This document shows positions 34,501 to 40,971 of a stretch of DNA of 40,971 bases, in pieces. A model generated the notes under the pieces. It searched no databases and had not been told where the DNA came from. It saw only the letters and a list, made by a program, of their open reading frames with translations. Origin of the DNA: Pseudoflavitalea rhizosphaerae (lineage in GTDB: Bacteria; Bacteroidota; Bacteroidia; Chitinophagales; Chitinophagaceae); NCBI RefSeq assembly GCF_003991355.1, contig NZ_RCSU01000008.1:276193-317163 (forward strand), given 5' to 3'. The first letter of the stretch is position 1; every line of letters starts with the position of its first letter. Both the position numbers and the translations under genes were made by a program.

Positions 34501-34907
34501 GGTAAAGGTTCCGGGGCAGCGGGCCTGGAAGCAATGATGATGGTGCGGCTTTCGATACTGTAACGGAGTGGTTGCTCTTCCAGGAGTTTTTGAAGGAAGT
34601 CAGGCAAAGGCATATTCACGGCCCTGATGGTTACCGGCCTTGCATTTTCCAGGACCTGTTCCGTGTATAAGAAAATGTAACCTGTTTGTTTTTCCACTTG
34701 TTTAAAAACCTTTTGCAGCGAAGTGTTTTGCGCATTCATTGTCACTTGCTGGCTCAGGCCTTCAGCACTTGCATGTAATAAAAAAGCAGTCAAAAAGATC
34801 ATAGTGAATTTCATCACTAACAGGGTTTTGGTGATCAGCCGAAGTCTCACAGCCGGATCGTGGGCGCTTCTGGCTACTACCCTTGCGGGCATAACGATGT
34901 AATCCAT
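31551..34907 (-). CDS. SusC/RagA-family TonB-dependent outer-membrane transporter
   Basis: Predicted 1118-residue TonB-dependent receptor. Hydrophobic signal peptide about 32-50. An STN (secretin/TonB short N-terminal) domain at about 55-125 ([22 protein letters not shown]) transmits occupancy to a FecR anti-sigma protein. A carboxypeptidase-regulatory-like domain follows at 148-220, then the plug (about 237-350) with the SusC sequence [13 protein letters not shown] and [27 protein letters not shown], then a beta-barrel. The STN domain fits the FecR and ECF sigma genes upstream. The start at 34907 adds a 31-residue extension often seen in relatives; Met32 is the alternative. Confidence 0.95.
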   Translation of the reverse strand: [1118 protein letters not shown]

Positions 34908-34985
34908 AACTTTACAGTAGTTTGGGTTGATGATAATAAGCAGTGTTCTGCCGAATATTTGTTTATGGGATCAGCTCAAATGTTT

Positions 34986-35022
34986 ACCGGGAATGTCTCC
35001 AGCATTTCCGGTTCTTTTTTAA
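34986..35022. other. Hairpin between the FecR and SusC genes
   Basis: ACCGGGAATG (34986-34995) pairs with CATTTCCGGT (35003-35012) with one mismatch or wobble and a 7-nt loop. A T run follows on the plus strand only. For the minus-strand operon it could dampen read-through from fecR into susC. Confidence 0.4.
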
Positions 35023-35063
35023 GCTTATCCTCCGGATCAGGTATGCATAAGTTGAACGATTGT

Positions 35064-36236
35064 TTATTTACGGTAAATATGTAAAGTGCGTCCTTCCAGT
35101 TTTGCATGGATGCCAAACCCGGTGAGGAAACGAATAATCCCGGAAAGCTTCACTTCCCTGTCCATCCCTCCCCTGAATGTTACATCAGGAACAGGCCCAT
35201 CGTATTTTATATCGATATCATACCAGCGTTCCAGTTGTTTCATAACTTCAGGAAGCGGCATATTATCGAAATTGAAAAAGCCATTCTTCCAGGCCATCAC
35301 CTTTTGAATATCCACTGTATTGATTAGCTGCGGCTCGGCAGTATTACCGGGTGCCAGGGATACCCATGCCTGCTGGCCTGGTTTCATGATTACAGATTTT
35401 CCAGCCCTGATCCTGATACTTCCGTCAATCAGTGTGGTCAATATCTTTCCTTCATCTGCATAAGCATTGATATTGAAACTGGTGCCCAGTACTTCCACTG
35501 TTTCATTTCCTGTTTCAACAATAAAAGGATGTAATTGGTCCTGCTTCACTTCCAGGTAAACCTCTCCGGTTATTTTAACCGGTCTGTTCTTTCCGGTGAA
35601 AGCTGTTGGAAAGATGATGGAAGATGCTGCGTTCAACCATGCCCGTGTGCCATCGGGTAAAGTGATCTTGAACTGACCTCCGCGGGGTGTGGAAAGCTCA
35701 TTCATGCCGGCAGTGGCAGTATTACCGGTTTGGAAAGAAAGACTGCCATCCTCTGCCGGTGCGGCGGTAATGCTGCTCTCCGCGGAAAGCCTTTGAAGGC
35801 CGGCGCTATCTAGCAGGATTGTTGAGCCGTCGGACAGCGTAAGCGTGGCAATATCCCTGGCTGGCTGAATTTCCGCTGCGGATTGTATTGTTTGTTCAGC
35901 CAACTGCTGTTGTTCCGTGGGTTTCAGCCAGAGGTAAAATGCTGCAGCCAGCAACACCACCAGTGAAGCAGCCGCAGCATAGTAGTATTTCACAGGAGTT
36001 TTCTTTGGCGTTATGCCAACAACATTTTCAAGAAGATGATTGCGCATCCTGCCCAGGTTGATTTCAGGCGTTTCCATAGCGGCAAACTCAAGGGCAATCG
36101 TATTGTCAAGCAATTCGTCCAGCCATTGTTCATAGGGCTGCTGCTGACAATAGTCCCTGAATTGTTGCAGCTCACCTGGCCCCATCCGGTCTTCCAGGAA
36201 TGCTTGATATAAGGAATAGAATTGTACTTTGTCCAT
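35064..36236 (-). CDS. FecR-family anti-sigma factor
   Basis: Predicted 390-residue inner-membrane signal transducer. The cytoplasmic N-terminus (about 1-80) binds the ECF sigma factor. One transmembrane segment lies near 84-103 (YYYAAAASLVVLLAAAFYLW). The periplasmic FecR domain (about 185-285) contains STPRGGQFKITLPDGTRAWLNAASSI and GEVYLEVKQD. A C-terminal DUF4974 domain (LPEVMKQLERWYDIDI) interacts with the STN domain of the receptor. It lies 78 nt after the sigma gene and upstream of susC. The start at 36236 (MDKVQFYSLY) is preferred over an ATG 66 nt upstream. Confidence 0.92.
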   Translation of the reverse strand: MDKVQFYSLYQAFLEDRMGPGELQQFRDYCQQQPYEQWLDELLDNTIALEFAAMETPEINLGRMRNHLLENVVGITPKKTPVKYYYAAAASLVVLLAAAFYLWLKPTEQQQLAEQTIQSAAEIQPARDIATLTLSDGSTILLDSAGLQRLSAESSITAAPAEDGSLSFQTGNTATAGMNELSTPRGGQFKITLPDGTRAWLNAASSIIFPTAFTGKNRPVKITGEVYLEVKQDQLHPFIVETGNETVEVLGTSFNINAYADEGKILTTLIDGSIRIRAGKSVIMKPGQQAWVSLAPGNTAEPQLINTVDIQKVMAWKNGFFNFDNMPLPEVMKQLERWYDIDIKYDGPVPDVTFRGGMDREVKLSGIIRFLTGFGIHAKLEGRTLHIYRK

Positions 36237-36314
36237 CTTAGATAAAGGCAGGGAATTCAGCCTGCCTATATACGGACACAGAAATTGTATCCAGGTATGC
36301 AATGAAATGGAAAA

Positions 36315-36911
36315 TTATTTTGTGCCGAGATAAACCAGCAGCACATGGAGCAATAAAGGATGTTTCCGGCCAAGGTATTCCCGGATGATCACGAGGGAGC
36401 GGAAAATGTAGCTTTTTACAGAAATTTTTGAAAGTCCCAGGCGCGCAGCGATCTCATCATGACTGAGCCCTTCCACCCTGCTCAGGGTAAAAACTTTGTG
36501 GAGTTGAGCAGGCAGTTGCGCTACGGCCTCGTCCAGCGCAGATTCCAGTTCCCTGAACTCCAGTTTGTCTTGCGCCGAAGCGGCAGATTCGCGGAAATAG
36601 CCAGTGAGGAAAGTTTCATTTTCCGGCGACAATACTTTTTTCCTCAAATAATTCCTGAGCAGGTTTTTGGAAACGGTATTCAGGAATGCTTTGAAATGCT
36701 GAACGGTAGCCAGTTTCTCCCTGTTAACCCATAAGCGGGTAAAAATTTCCTGCGTTAGGTCCTCGGCCATTGCCGGGTCCTTGGTGAATTTCAGTGAGAG
36801 ATAATAAACGTGTTTGGAGTAGAAATCGAATATCCTGGTATAGGCAGCCGCATCCCCTGCAGCAATTTGCTGCAATAACTGTTGCTCATTGTATAATATG
36901 ATTTCGGACAA
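36315..36911 (-). CDS. RNA polymerase ECF sigma-70 factor
   Basis: Predicted 198-residue ECF sigma factor of the Bacteroidota FecI-like group. Region 2 (about 20-85) contains FDFYSKHVYYLSLKFTKDPAMAEDLTQEIFTRLW; region 4 (about 128-182) has LPAQLHKVFTLSRVEGLSHDEIAARLGLSKISVKSYIFRSL. The C-terminus ends in a hydrophobic stretch (LLLHVLLVYLG) common in this group. It would be held by the FecR protein and released when the SusC transporter is loaded, directing RNA polymerase to susC and downstream genes. Confidence 0.95.
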   Translation of the reverse strand: MSEIILYNEQQLLQQIAAGDAAAYTRIFDFYSKHVYYLSLKFTKDPAMAEDLTQEIFTRLWVNREKLATVQHFKAFLNTVSKNLLRNYLRKKVLSPENETFLTGYFRESAASAQDKLEFRELESALDEAVAQLPAQLHKVFTLSRVEGLSHDEIAARLGLSKISVKSYIFRSLVIIREYLGRKHPLLLHVLLVYLGTK

Positions 36912-37027
36912 TCCGGGGAACTGGGTCTGTAAACAAAAATGGTGAACGGGGAAGGTTCAATGGAATGGCGTCAGTTGTAAATATAGAAGGTTATATACAA
37001 TTTGCCTGCAAATATTGCCTGAAAATG

Positions 37028-37064
37028 AAAATGGGTATCCCAACAATAATTGAGATACCCATTT
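37028..37064 (-). terminator. Rho-independent terminator of the thiolase gene
   Basis: AAATGGGTATC (37029-37039) pairs with GATACCCATTT (37054-37064), an 11-bp perfect stem with a 14-nt loop, 23 nt beyond the thiolase stop and followed on the minus strand by TTCATTTTC. Confidence 0.7.
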
Positions 37065-37086
37065 GTATAAGATTCCATTTTTTTAT

Positions 37087-38271
37087 TTACACGTTCTCGA
37101 TCACCATCGCGCTTGCGCCGCCGCCGCCATTGCAGATGCCTGCTGCACCGTACTTCGCTTTGTTCTGTTTCAGTACATTGATCAGCGTAACGATGATCCT
37201 TGCGCCGCTGGCGCCTAATGGATGGCCAATACTCACTGCGCCGCCATTCACGTTCACTCGGGAAGGGTCCAGTTTCATGCGTTTGGTGTTCTCGATCCCA
37301 ACTACAGCAAATGCTTCGTTGAGTTCGAAATAGCTGATGTCTTCCATCTTCAGTCCGGCTTTAGCCACTGCTTTGGGAACAGCGATCGCAGGCGTGGTAG
37401 TGAACCACTCGGGAGCCTGCTCTGCATCTGCATAAGACACCACTTTGGCGATGGGTTTCAATCCCAGTGCATCTGCTTTTTCCTTACTCATCAGCACCAG
37501 TGCTGCCGCGCCATCATTCATCGTGGAAGCATTGGCGGCAGTAACGGTCCCATCTTTCTGGAATGCAGGTTTCAGATCAGGGATCTTATCGAATTTCACA
37601 TTGAAGGGTTCTTCGTCTTTTGCAAAGATCTCGGGATCGCCTTTGCGGGAAGGGATGGAAACGGAGACCACTTCTTCTGTGAACTTACCCTCATTCCATG
37701 CCGCCTGTGAACGCTTGTAGCTCTCGATGGCGAACGCATCCTGGTCCTGGCGACTGATACCACAATCGCGCGCGCAGAGCTCGGCTGCATTACCCATCGC
37801 TTTACCATCATATACATCGGTTAGACCGTCTTTTGCAAGACCATCGATCAGATTTGTATTACCATATTTGTTACCCCAGCGCAGGTTCTCCACGTAAAAG
37901 GGAACATTGCTCATGCTTTCCATGCCACCGGCAACAACAATATCCGCATCGCCCAGGGCAATGCTCTGTGCCGCCTGTGAAATAGCTTTCATGCCGCTGG
38001 CGCAAACTTTGTTCACTGTTGTGCAGTTCACTTCGTTTGGAAGTCCGGCGAACTTCGCTGCCTGGCGGGCAGGCGCCTGTCCTAAATTGGCCTGGATCAC
38101 AGAGCCCATCAGTACATCCTGCACCTGTTCAGCTTTTACACCCGCTTTTTCAAGTGCGCCTTTGATGGCAAAAGCGCCCAATTGGGTAGCAGTAAAATCC
38201 TTGAGTTTTCCGCCGAAACTGCCGATGGGAGTACGTACAGCCGCAATAATATACACTTCGCGTTTATTCAT
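37087..38271 (-). CDS. Acetyl-CoA C-acyltransferase (thiolase)
   Basis: Predicted 394-residue thiolase that joins or cleaves acyl-CoA and acetyl-CoA, in fatty-acid oxidation or acetoacetyl-CoA formation. Catalytic residues are readable: C90 in NKVCASGMKA forms the acyl-enzyme, H350 in GHPLGASGARI, and C380 in ICNGGGGASAM. Length and motifs match the degradative/biosynthetic thiolase II group. No other beta-oxidation gene is adjacent. Single-gene unit with its own terminator, and a palindrome overlapping its promoter suggests repression by a dimeric regulator. Whether it is an acetyl or a broad acyl thiolase cannot be decided here. Confidence 0.93.
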   Translation of the reverse strand: MNKREVYIIAAVRTPIGSFGGKLKDFTATQLGAFAIKGALEKAGVKAEQVQDVLMGSVIQANLGQAPARQAAKFAGLPNEVNCTTVNKVCASGMKAISQAAQSIALGDADIVVAGGMESMSNVPFYVENLRWGNKYGNTNLIDGLAKDGLTDVYDGKAMGNAAELCARDCGISRQDQDAFAIESYKRSQAAWNEGKFTEEVVSVSIPSRKGDPEIFAKDEEPFNVKFDKIPDLKPAFQKDGTVTAANASTMNDGAAALVLMSKEKADALGLKPIAKVVSYADAEQAPEWFTTTPAIAVPKAVAKAGLKMEDISYFELNEAFAVVGIENTKRMKLDPSRVNVNGGAVSIGHPLGASGARIIVTLINVLKQNKAKYGAAGICNGGGGASAMVIENV

Positions 38272-38323
38272 ATACAGAGCTTTATAAATGCTTTTGAAGG
38301 TTTACGATTTGGTTGGCAAAGGC

Positions 38324-38357
38324 CAAAGATAATTATTTTCACTAACAGTTGTTAGTG
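38324..38357 (-). promoter_or_regulatory. Thiolase promoter with palindromic operator
   Basis: On the minus strand TATCTTTG (38331-38324) is an exact TAnnTTTG -7 element, 52 nt upstream of the start. Eight base pairs further upstream lies the palindrome CACTAACA-GT-TGTTAGTG (38340-38357 on the plus strand), covering the region where -33 should be. An inverted repeat in this position usually binds a TetR-type or similar dimeric repressor. Confidence 0.6.
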
Positions 38358-38381
38358 ATGTTTCAGAGAGCTGGCAGTTGA

Positions 38382-38479
38382 TCGCCTCCAGGCGAGTGAC
38401 TTCTATTTGTTCGCCTCCGGCGAACACTGTGTCGCCGGAGGCGACGGAATAGCACTCACTCGCCAGAGGCGAGCGAGTG
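38382..38479. repeat. Cluster of four REP-like palindromes
   Basis: Four short palindromes share arms of the form CGCC...GGCG: TCGCCTCCAGGCGA (38382-38395), GTTCGCCTCCGGCGAAC (38409-38425), GTCGCCGGAGGCGAC (38431-38445), and a longer one with CTCGCC...GGCGAG at its centre (38453-38479, one mismatch). The third is inverted relative to the second. They lie between the thiolase promoter and the convergent 3' end of a GNAT gene. A related half-copy occurs near 40925-40940. This looks like a REP/BIME-type dispersed extragenic repeat. Confidence 0.7.
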
Positions 38480-38524
38480 GGCTCCCGACACTTAATGGCC
38501 CCTTTTAGTCAGTTCTGTATTTCG

Positions 38525-39037
38525 TTAATATCCCGGGCTCAGGTACCAATCATACCGCTGCTCTATCACCGGTTTTCCGAAAGCGCCGGAAGGCTTTTCT
38601 TCTGTAAGTGTAAAACCGTAACGGGTATATAATGAAGCGGCAGCCGGTAGTTCACTGGTTGTCCAGAGATAAGAATGTTCATATCCTTTTTCTTCCAGCC
38701 ATTGCATATAATCTTCCATCAGTTTCTTGCCGAGTCCTATACCGCGATACGGCGCCAGGAGCAAATAATAACGAAGCTGTGACGATTTCTCACCGCGATG
38801 CATCAGCAGCATAAACCCTACCATCTTTCCTTCGTCTTCAACGATCCAGACCTTATCGCGCTGCGGATCATATTGCTGGTAGAACTCCGCCAGCCCGGCT
38901 GCAACATAAGATTCGAATGCAACACCATAATTGTATTCTTCAGCATAGAGGATGCCATGAAGATGGATAACGGAACCAAGATCACCTGGTCGAAGGTCGT
39001 GGCGGATACTCAGGTTGGATGGGATAACAGGTTTCAT
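38525..39037 (-). CDS. GNAT-family N-acetyltransferase
   Basis: Predicted 170-residue acetyltransferase. The acetyl-CoA loop is in YYLLLAPYRGIGLGKKLMEDYMQWLEE (R-G-I-G-L-G-K), followed by SYLWTTSELPAAASLYTRYGF, the usual beta-4 to alpha-4 region. An early segment (GDLGSVIHLHGILYAEEYNYGVAFESYVA) is common in GNAT domains fused to MarR regulators, but no MarR part exists here. Substrate unknown. The start at 39037 (MKPVIPSN) was preferred over an ATG 42 nt upstream because of its A/T-rich context and fit to relatives. Divergent from the secreted hypothetical at 39138. Confidence 0.88.
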   Translation of the reverse strand: MKPVIPSNLSIRHDLRPGDLGSVIHLHGILYAEEYNYGVAFESYVAAGLAEFYQQYDPQRDKVWIVEDEGKMVGFMLLMHRGEKSSQLRYYLLLAPYRGIGLGKKLMEDYMQWLEEKGYEHSYLWTTSELPAAASLYTRYGFTLTEEKPSGAFGKPVIEQRYDWYLSPGY

Positions 39038-39137
39038 ATTATTTATTATTGCTCTGCACGCGCCCGGATTTACCTGCAATGTATCGATTCTTTAGGTAGA
39101 TTTGTTCAAAACCTTACCGATGCCAGGGACTGCTAAA

Positions 39138-40013
39138 ATGTTGCTCCTTCAGTTAATATCGATTTCCATTCCACTTTTTTCTTTGTCGCAACAACTATCA
39201 CTCACCCGGCAATACAAGGCCGGAGAAACTTATCGTTATCGCATGACCACCGATGTTATACATAATGGTAAATGGCAAAGTTCCATCATTGCTGTTTGTG
39301 AACTTACAGTGGTAATGGACAGCGCCAATATCCCTTACGATGAAATAAAATGGATTTCTAAAAAAGTGTACACGGCCCGGGACACTACAGATCATACCGA
39401 TGAGATCCGCAATACTTCCCCGTATCGTATTTCATTGCACAAAAATGGAAAACTGGACTTACCCGTAATACAGGATGCGGGCATGACCGGTGAGATCACA
39501 GACTTCAATACTTTTTTTGTTGCCATTAGTCCAAAGCTCGGAATTAATGAGCTGCACAAGCCGCAGGATATATTCTACAAACCCGAACGGGTAAAAGGTA
39601 ATTTCTCCAATGGCAAAGACATTCTCAGGGGAGAAGATTGTCTAACGGTGACCAATACCCTGCTCAGAACAGATTATGCTCATGCATGGATCAAAACAGA
39701 ATTCAAGGCTCCTGCCGATACCTGTCTTAGCTTCTACTCTTCAGATATGAAGCAACCGGTAACCGGGGACACCATCAATAATTTCCAGATGGTACGGTTT
39801 GCAGGCCCAGGCAAAGTGAACCTCTTCTATGGTAAGGAGGTATTCACCATTGCCAGTACGTTGGACCTGAAAGACGGCAGACTAAAAGCAGCCGCCATGA
39901 ACAACACGCTCCGTCTGAATCTGAAACTGAATTGTAATACAGATTATACTGATTGTCAGAATAGTTTTCCATTCACCATTCAACGGAATGTTCAACTGGA
40001 ACTGGTAAGATGA
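39138..40013 (+). CDS. Secreted hypothetical protein, 291 residues
   Basis: Predicted exported protein. Signal peptide MLLLQLISISIPLFSLSQQ, then a beta-rich body opening LTRQYKAGETYRYRMTTDV, a pattern seen in DUF6263-like and other Bacteroidota periplasmic proteins. Segments such as WKTEFKAP-type strands and the late GRLKAAAMNNTLRLNLKLNC suggest a lipid- or membrane-associated beta structure. No enzyme motif recognised. Starts at 39102 and 39120 are also possible; 39138 is chosen for its A-rich context and because it begins directly with the signal peptide. Single gene, divergent from a GNAT gene. Confidence 0.72.
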   Translation: MLLLQLISISIPLFSLSQQLSLTRQYKAGETYRYRMTTDVIHNGKWQSSIIAVCELTVVMDSANIPYDEIKWISKKVYTARDTTDHTDEIRNTSPYRISLHKNGKLDLPVIQDAGMTGEITDFNTFFVAISPKLGINELHKPQDIFYKPERVKGNFSNGKDILRGEDCLTVTNTLLRTDYAHAWIKTEFKAPADTCLSFYSSDMKQPVTGDTINNFQMVRFAGPGKVNLFYGKEVFTIASTLDLKDGRLKAAAMNNTLRLNLKLNCNTDYTDCQNSFPFTIQRNVQLELVR

Positions 40014-40091
40014 ATTACAGTGCTATGGATTTTTCCCGGGGTGCAGCTCTCATGTGGCTGCAGAGTTTATGATCATAAACCTTTCTATTTC

Positions 40092-40814
40092 TTACCACAC
40101 AACATTTTCGATCCTGTCCTTGAAGCCTGCAATTTCTTCCTGCACCACTTTCCTGAATGAAGGGTTGAGTGCGCTGGCTATCACAACACCGATATCACCT
40201 GCCGGCGGCCTGTAGGTAATGATCACTTTTACCTGCGTTCGTCCCGGGCCGGCATCCATGAATTCCACTTTTCCTGCATTTTCCATGGGAGCGCCTTCTG
40301 TTGAAACCCATCCGATCAGGAAGCCCGGAACATCTTTCACGATCTCTGCATCCCAGATCAAACGGCCAAAGCCAGGCAGGTCTGCACTCCAGGTGGAATT
40401 GATCTCATCATGTTCCTGCACCCGGATCAGGTGTTTCATGAAAAGCGGGAGATTTTCCAGTTTGCGCCAGAAAGCATATACATCTTCTCTCGCTTTCTCC
40501 ACAACTACGGAACTGCGCACGGTCATGGCTTTTGTTCTGTGTACATTTTCCGTTTTACCCATTGCCTTATACACCGGACAGGTACCGGATGCTCCCCTGT
40601 ACAGCAAGAAACCGCCGATGAGGGTTTTGAGCAAACCGCCTACGGGGTGTTTGGCAATACCGGACAAGCCGTTGTACAGCAGGAACCCACCTGCAACACC
40701 AGATATTACACGCTCCGTGTCACCAACATTGATCACGTGTTCCTTTCTGTCGTAATCATGGGACTCTTCTGATTCATGCCAGTTGGCAGACATTGATTTT
40801 GTCTCATGCTTCAT
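40092..40814 (-). CDS. DUF2892-SRPBCC fusion protein
   Basis: Predicted 240-residue protein. Residues about 30-85 carry the DUF2892/YgaP-like membrane pair (VISGVAGGFLLYNGLSGIAKHPVGG then LLKTLIGGFLLYRGASGTCPVYKAMG). Residues about 95-235 form an SRPBCC (START/Bet v1-like) domain: AMTVRSSVVVEKAREDVYAFWRKLENLPLFMKHLIRVQE and TQVKVIITYRPPAGDIG, with a C-terminal helix ending IENVVW. Such fusions are found in bacterial stress and membrane contexts and may bind lipid-like ligands; the ligand is unknown. An N-terminal charged region of 30 residues precedes the membrane part. Confidence 0.85.
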   Translation of the reverse strand: MKHETKSMSANWHESEESHDYDRKEHVINVGDTERVISGVAGGFLLYNGLSGIAKHPVGGLLKTLIGGFLLYRGASGTCPVYKAMGKTENVHRTKAMTVRSSVVVEKAREDVYAFWRKLENLPLFMKHLIRVQEHDEINSTWSADLPGFGRLIWDAEIVKDVPGFLIGWVSTEGAPMENAGKVEFMDAGPGRTQVKVIITYRPPAGDIGVVIASALNPSFRKVVQEEIAGFKDRIENVVW

Positions 40815-40835
40815 AATCGGATTGTTTGGTTTGAT

Positions 40836-40853
40836 TGTATCATATGTATCATA
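40836..40853. repeat. Tandem 9-bp direct repeat upstream of the DUF2892-SRPBCC gene
   Basis: TGTATCATA occurs twice without spacing, 22 bp upstream of the start codon on the minus strand, within the probable promoter. It may be a regulator-binding site. Confidence 0.4.
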
Positions 40854-40971
40854 CCAAAATCCTGCCTGCTTTTCTGACTGATAAAATGTGGCATGCAGTG
40901 CACAAATCCGTGGAGTGTGGGCAGTCGCTCGCCTCCGGCCTACGGTGTACCCACATCTTTTTGTTTAGCTT

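Overview
The window looks like chromosomal DNA of a Bacteroidota member, most likely in the Chitinophagaceae (Chitinophaga, Pseudobacter or a relative). This is inferred from the gene families: an ECF sigma, FecR, SusC and SusD set with a TlpA-type thioredoxin protein; DUF5977 and RHS/YD giant proteins; lipoproteins with Bacteroidota-style signal peptides; a long signal peptidase I with a membrane N-terminus; and several promoters matching the Bacteroidota -7 pattern TAnnTTTG. No rRNA, tRNA, CRISPR array, complete insertion sequence or phage structural cluster was seen.

Layout. 0-5.5 kb is mostly housekeeping: lepB-cdd (minus strand), a divergent MerR-type regulator with a cobalamin-binding-like C-terminus, an orphan DUF433 protein, an NtrC-like response regulator that lacks its DNA-binding domain, and a DUF4846 lipoprotein. 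5.5-11 kb is an accessory patch of small genes and debris: a tiny membrane ORF, two hypotheticals, an inverted-repeat element next to an antitoxin whose toxin is cut to about 20 codons, an XRE regulator, a two-gene unit with a degenerate nucleotidyltransferase-HEPN protein, an intact RelE/ParE-antitoxin pair, and a 51-codon remnant of a second HEPN gene. 11-15.1 kb holds pdhB and a three-gene unit of an acyltransferase with a LytS/LytTR two-component system.

15.4-27.3 kb has a lipocalin-like lipoprotein, two small membrane proteins, a decayed regulator fragment and an AT-richer minus-strand operon. That operon encodes a 1555-aa DUF5977 protein, a small Spy-like periplasmic protein, a 1571-aa DUF6443/RHS protein with a unique C-terminal tail, and a small membrane protein directly after the tail. 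This is the best candidate here for an undescribed effector/immunity-like system, although the tail's activity cannot be read from sequence.

27.3-37 kb contains a GNAT acetyltransferase, a GlxA-type regulator and the complete sigma/anti-sigma-controlled SusCD-TlpA uptake locus. 37-41 kb contains a thiolase with a palindromic operator over its promoter, a cluster of REP-like palindromes, a second GNAT protein, a secreted hypothetical, and a DUF2892-SRPBCC protein.

Product names come from reading the translated sequences and recalling families; no database search was run. GC remarks are by eye.
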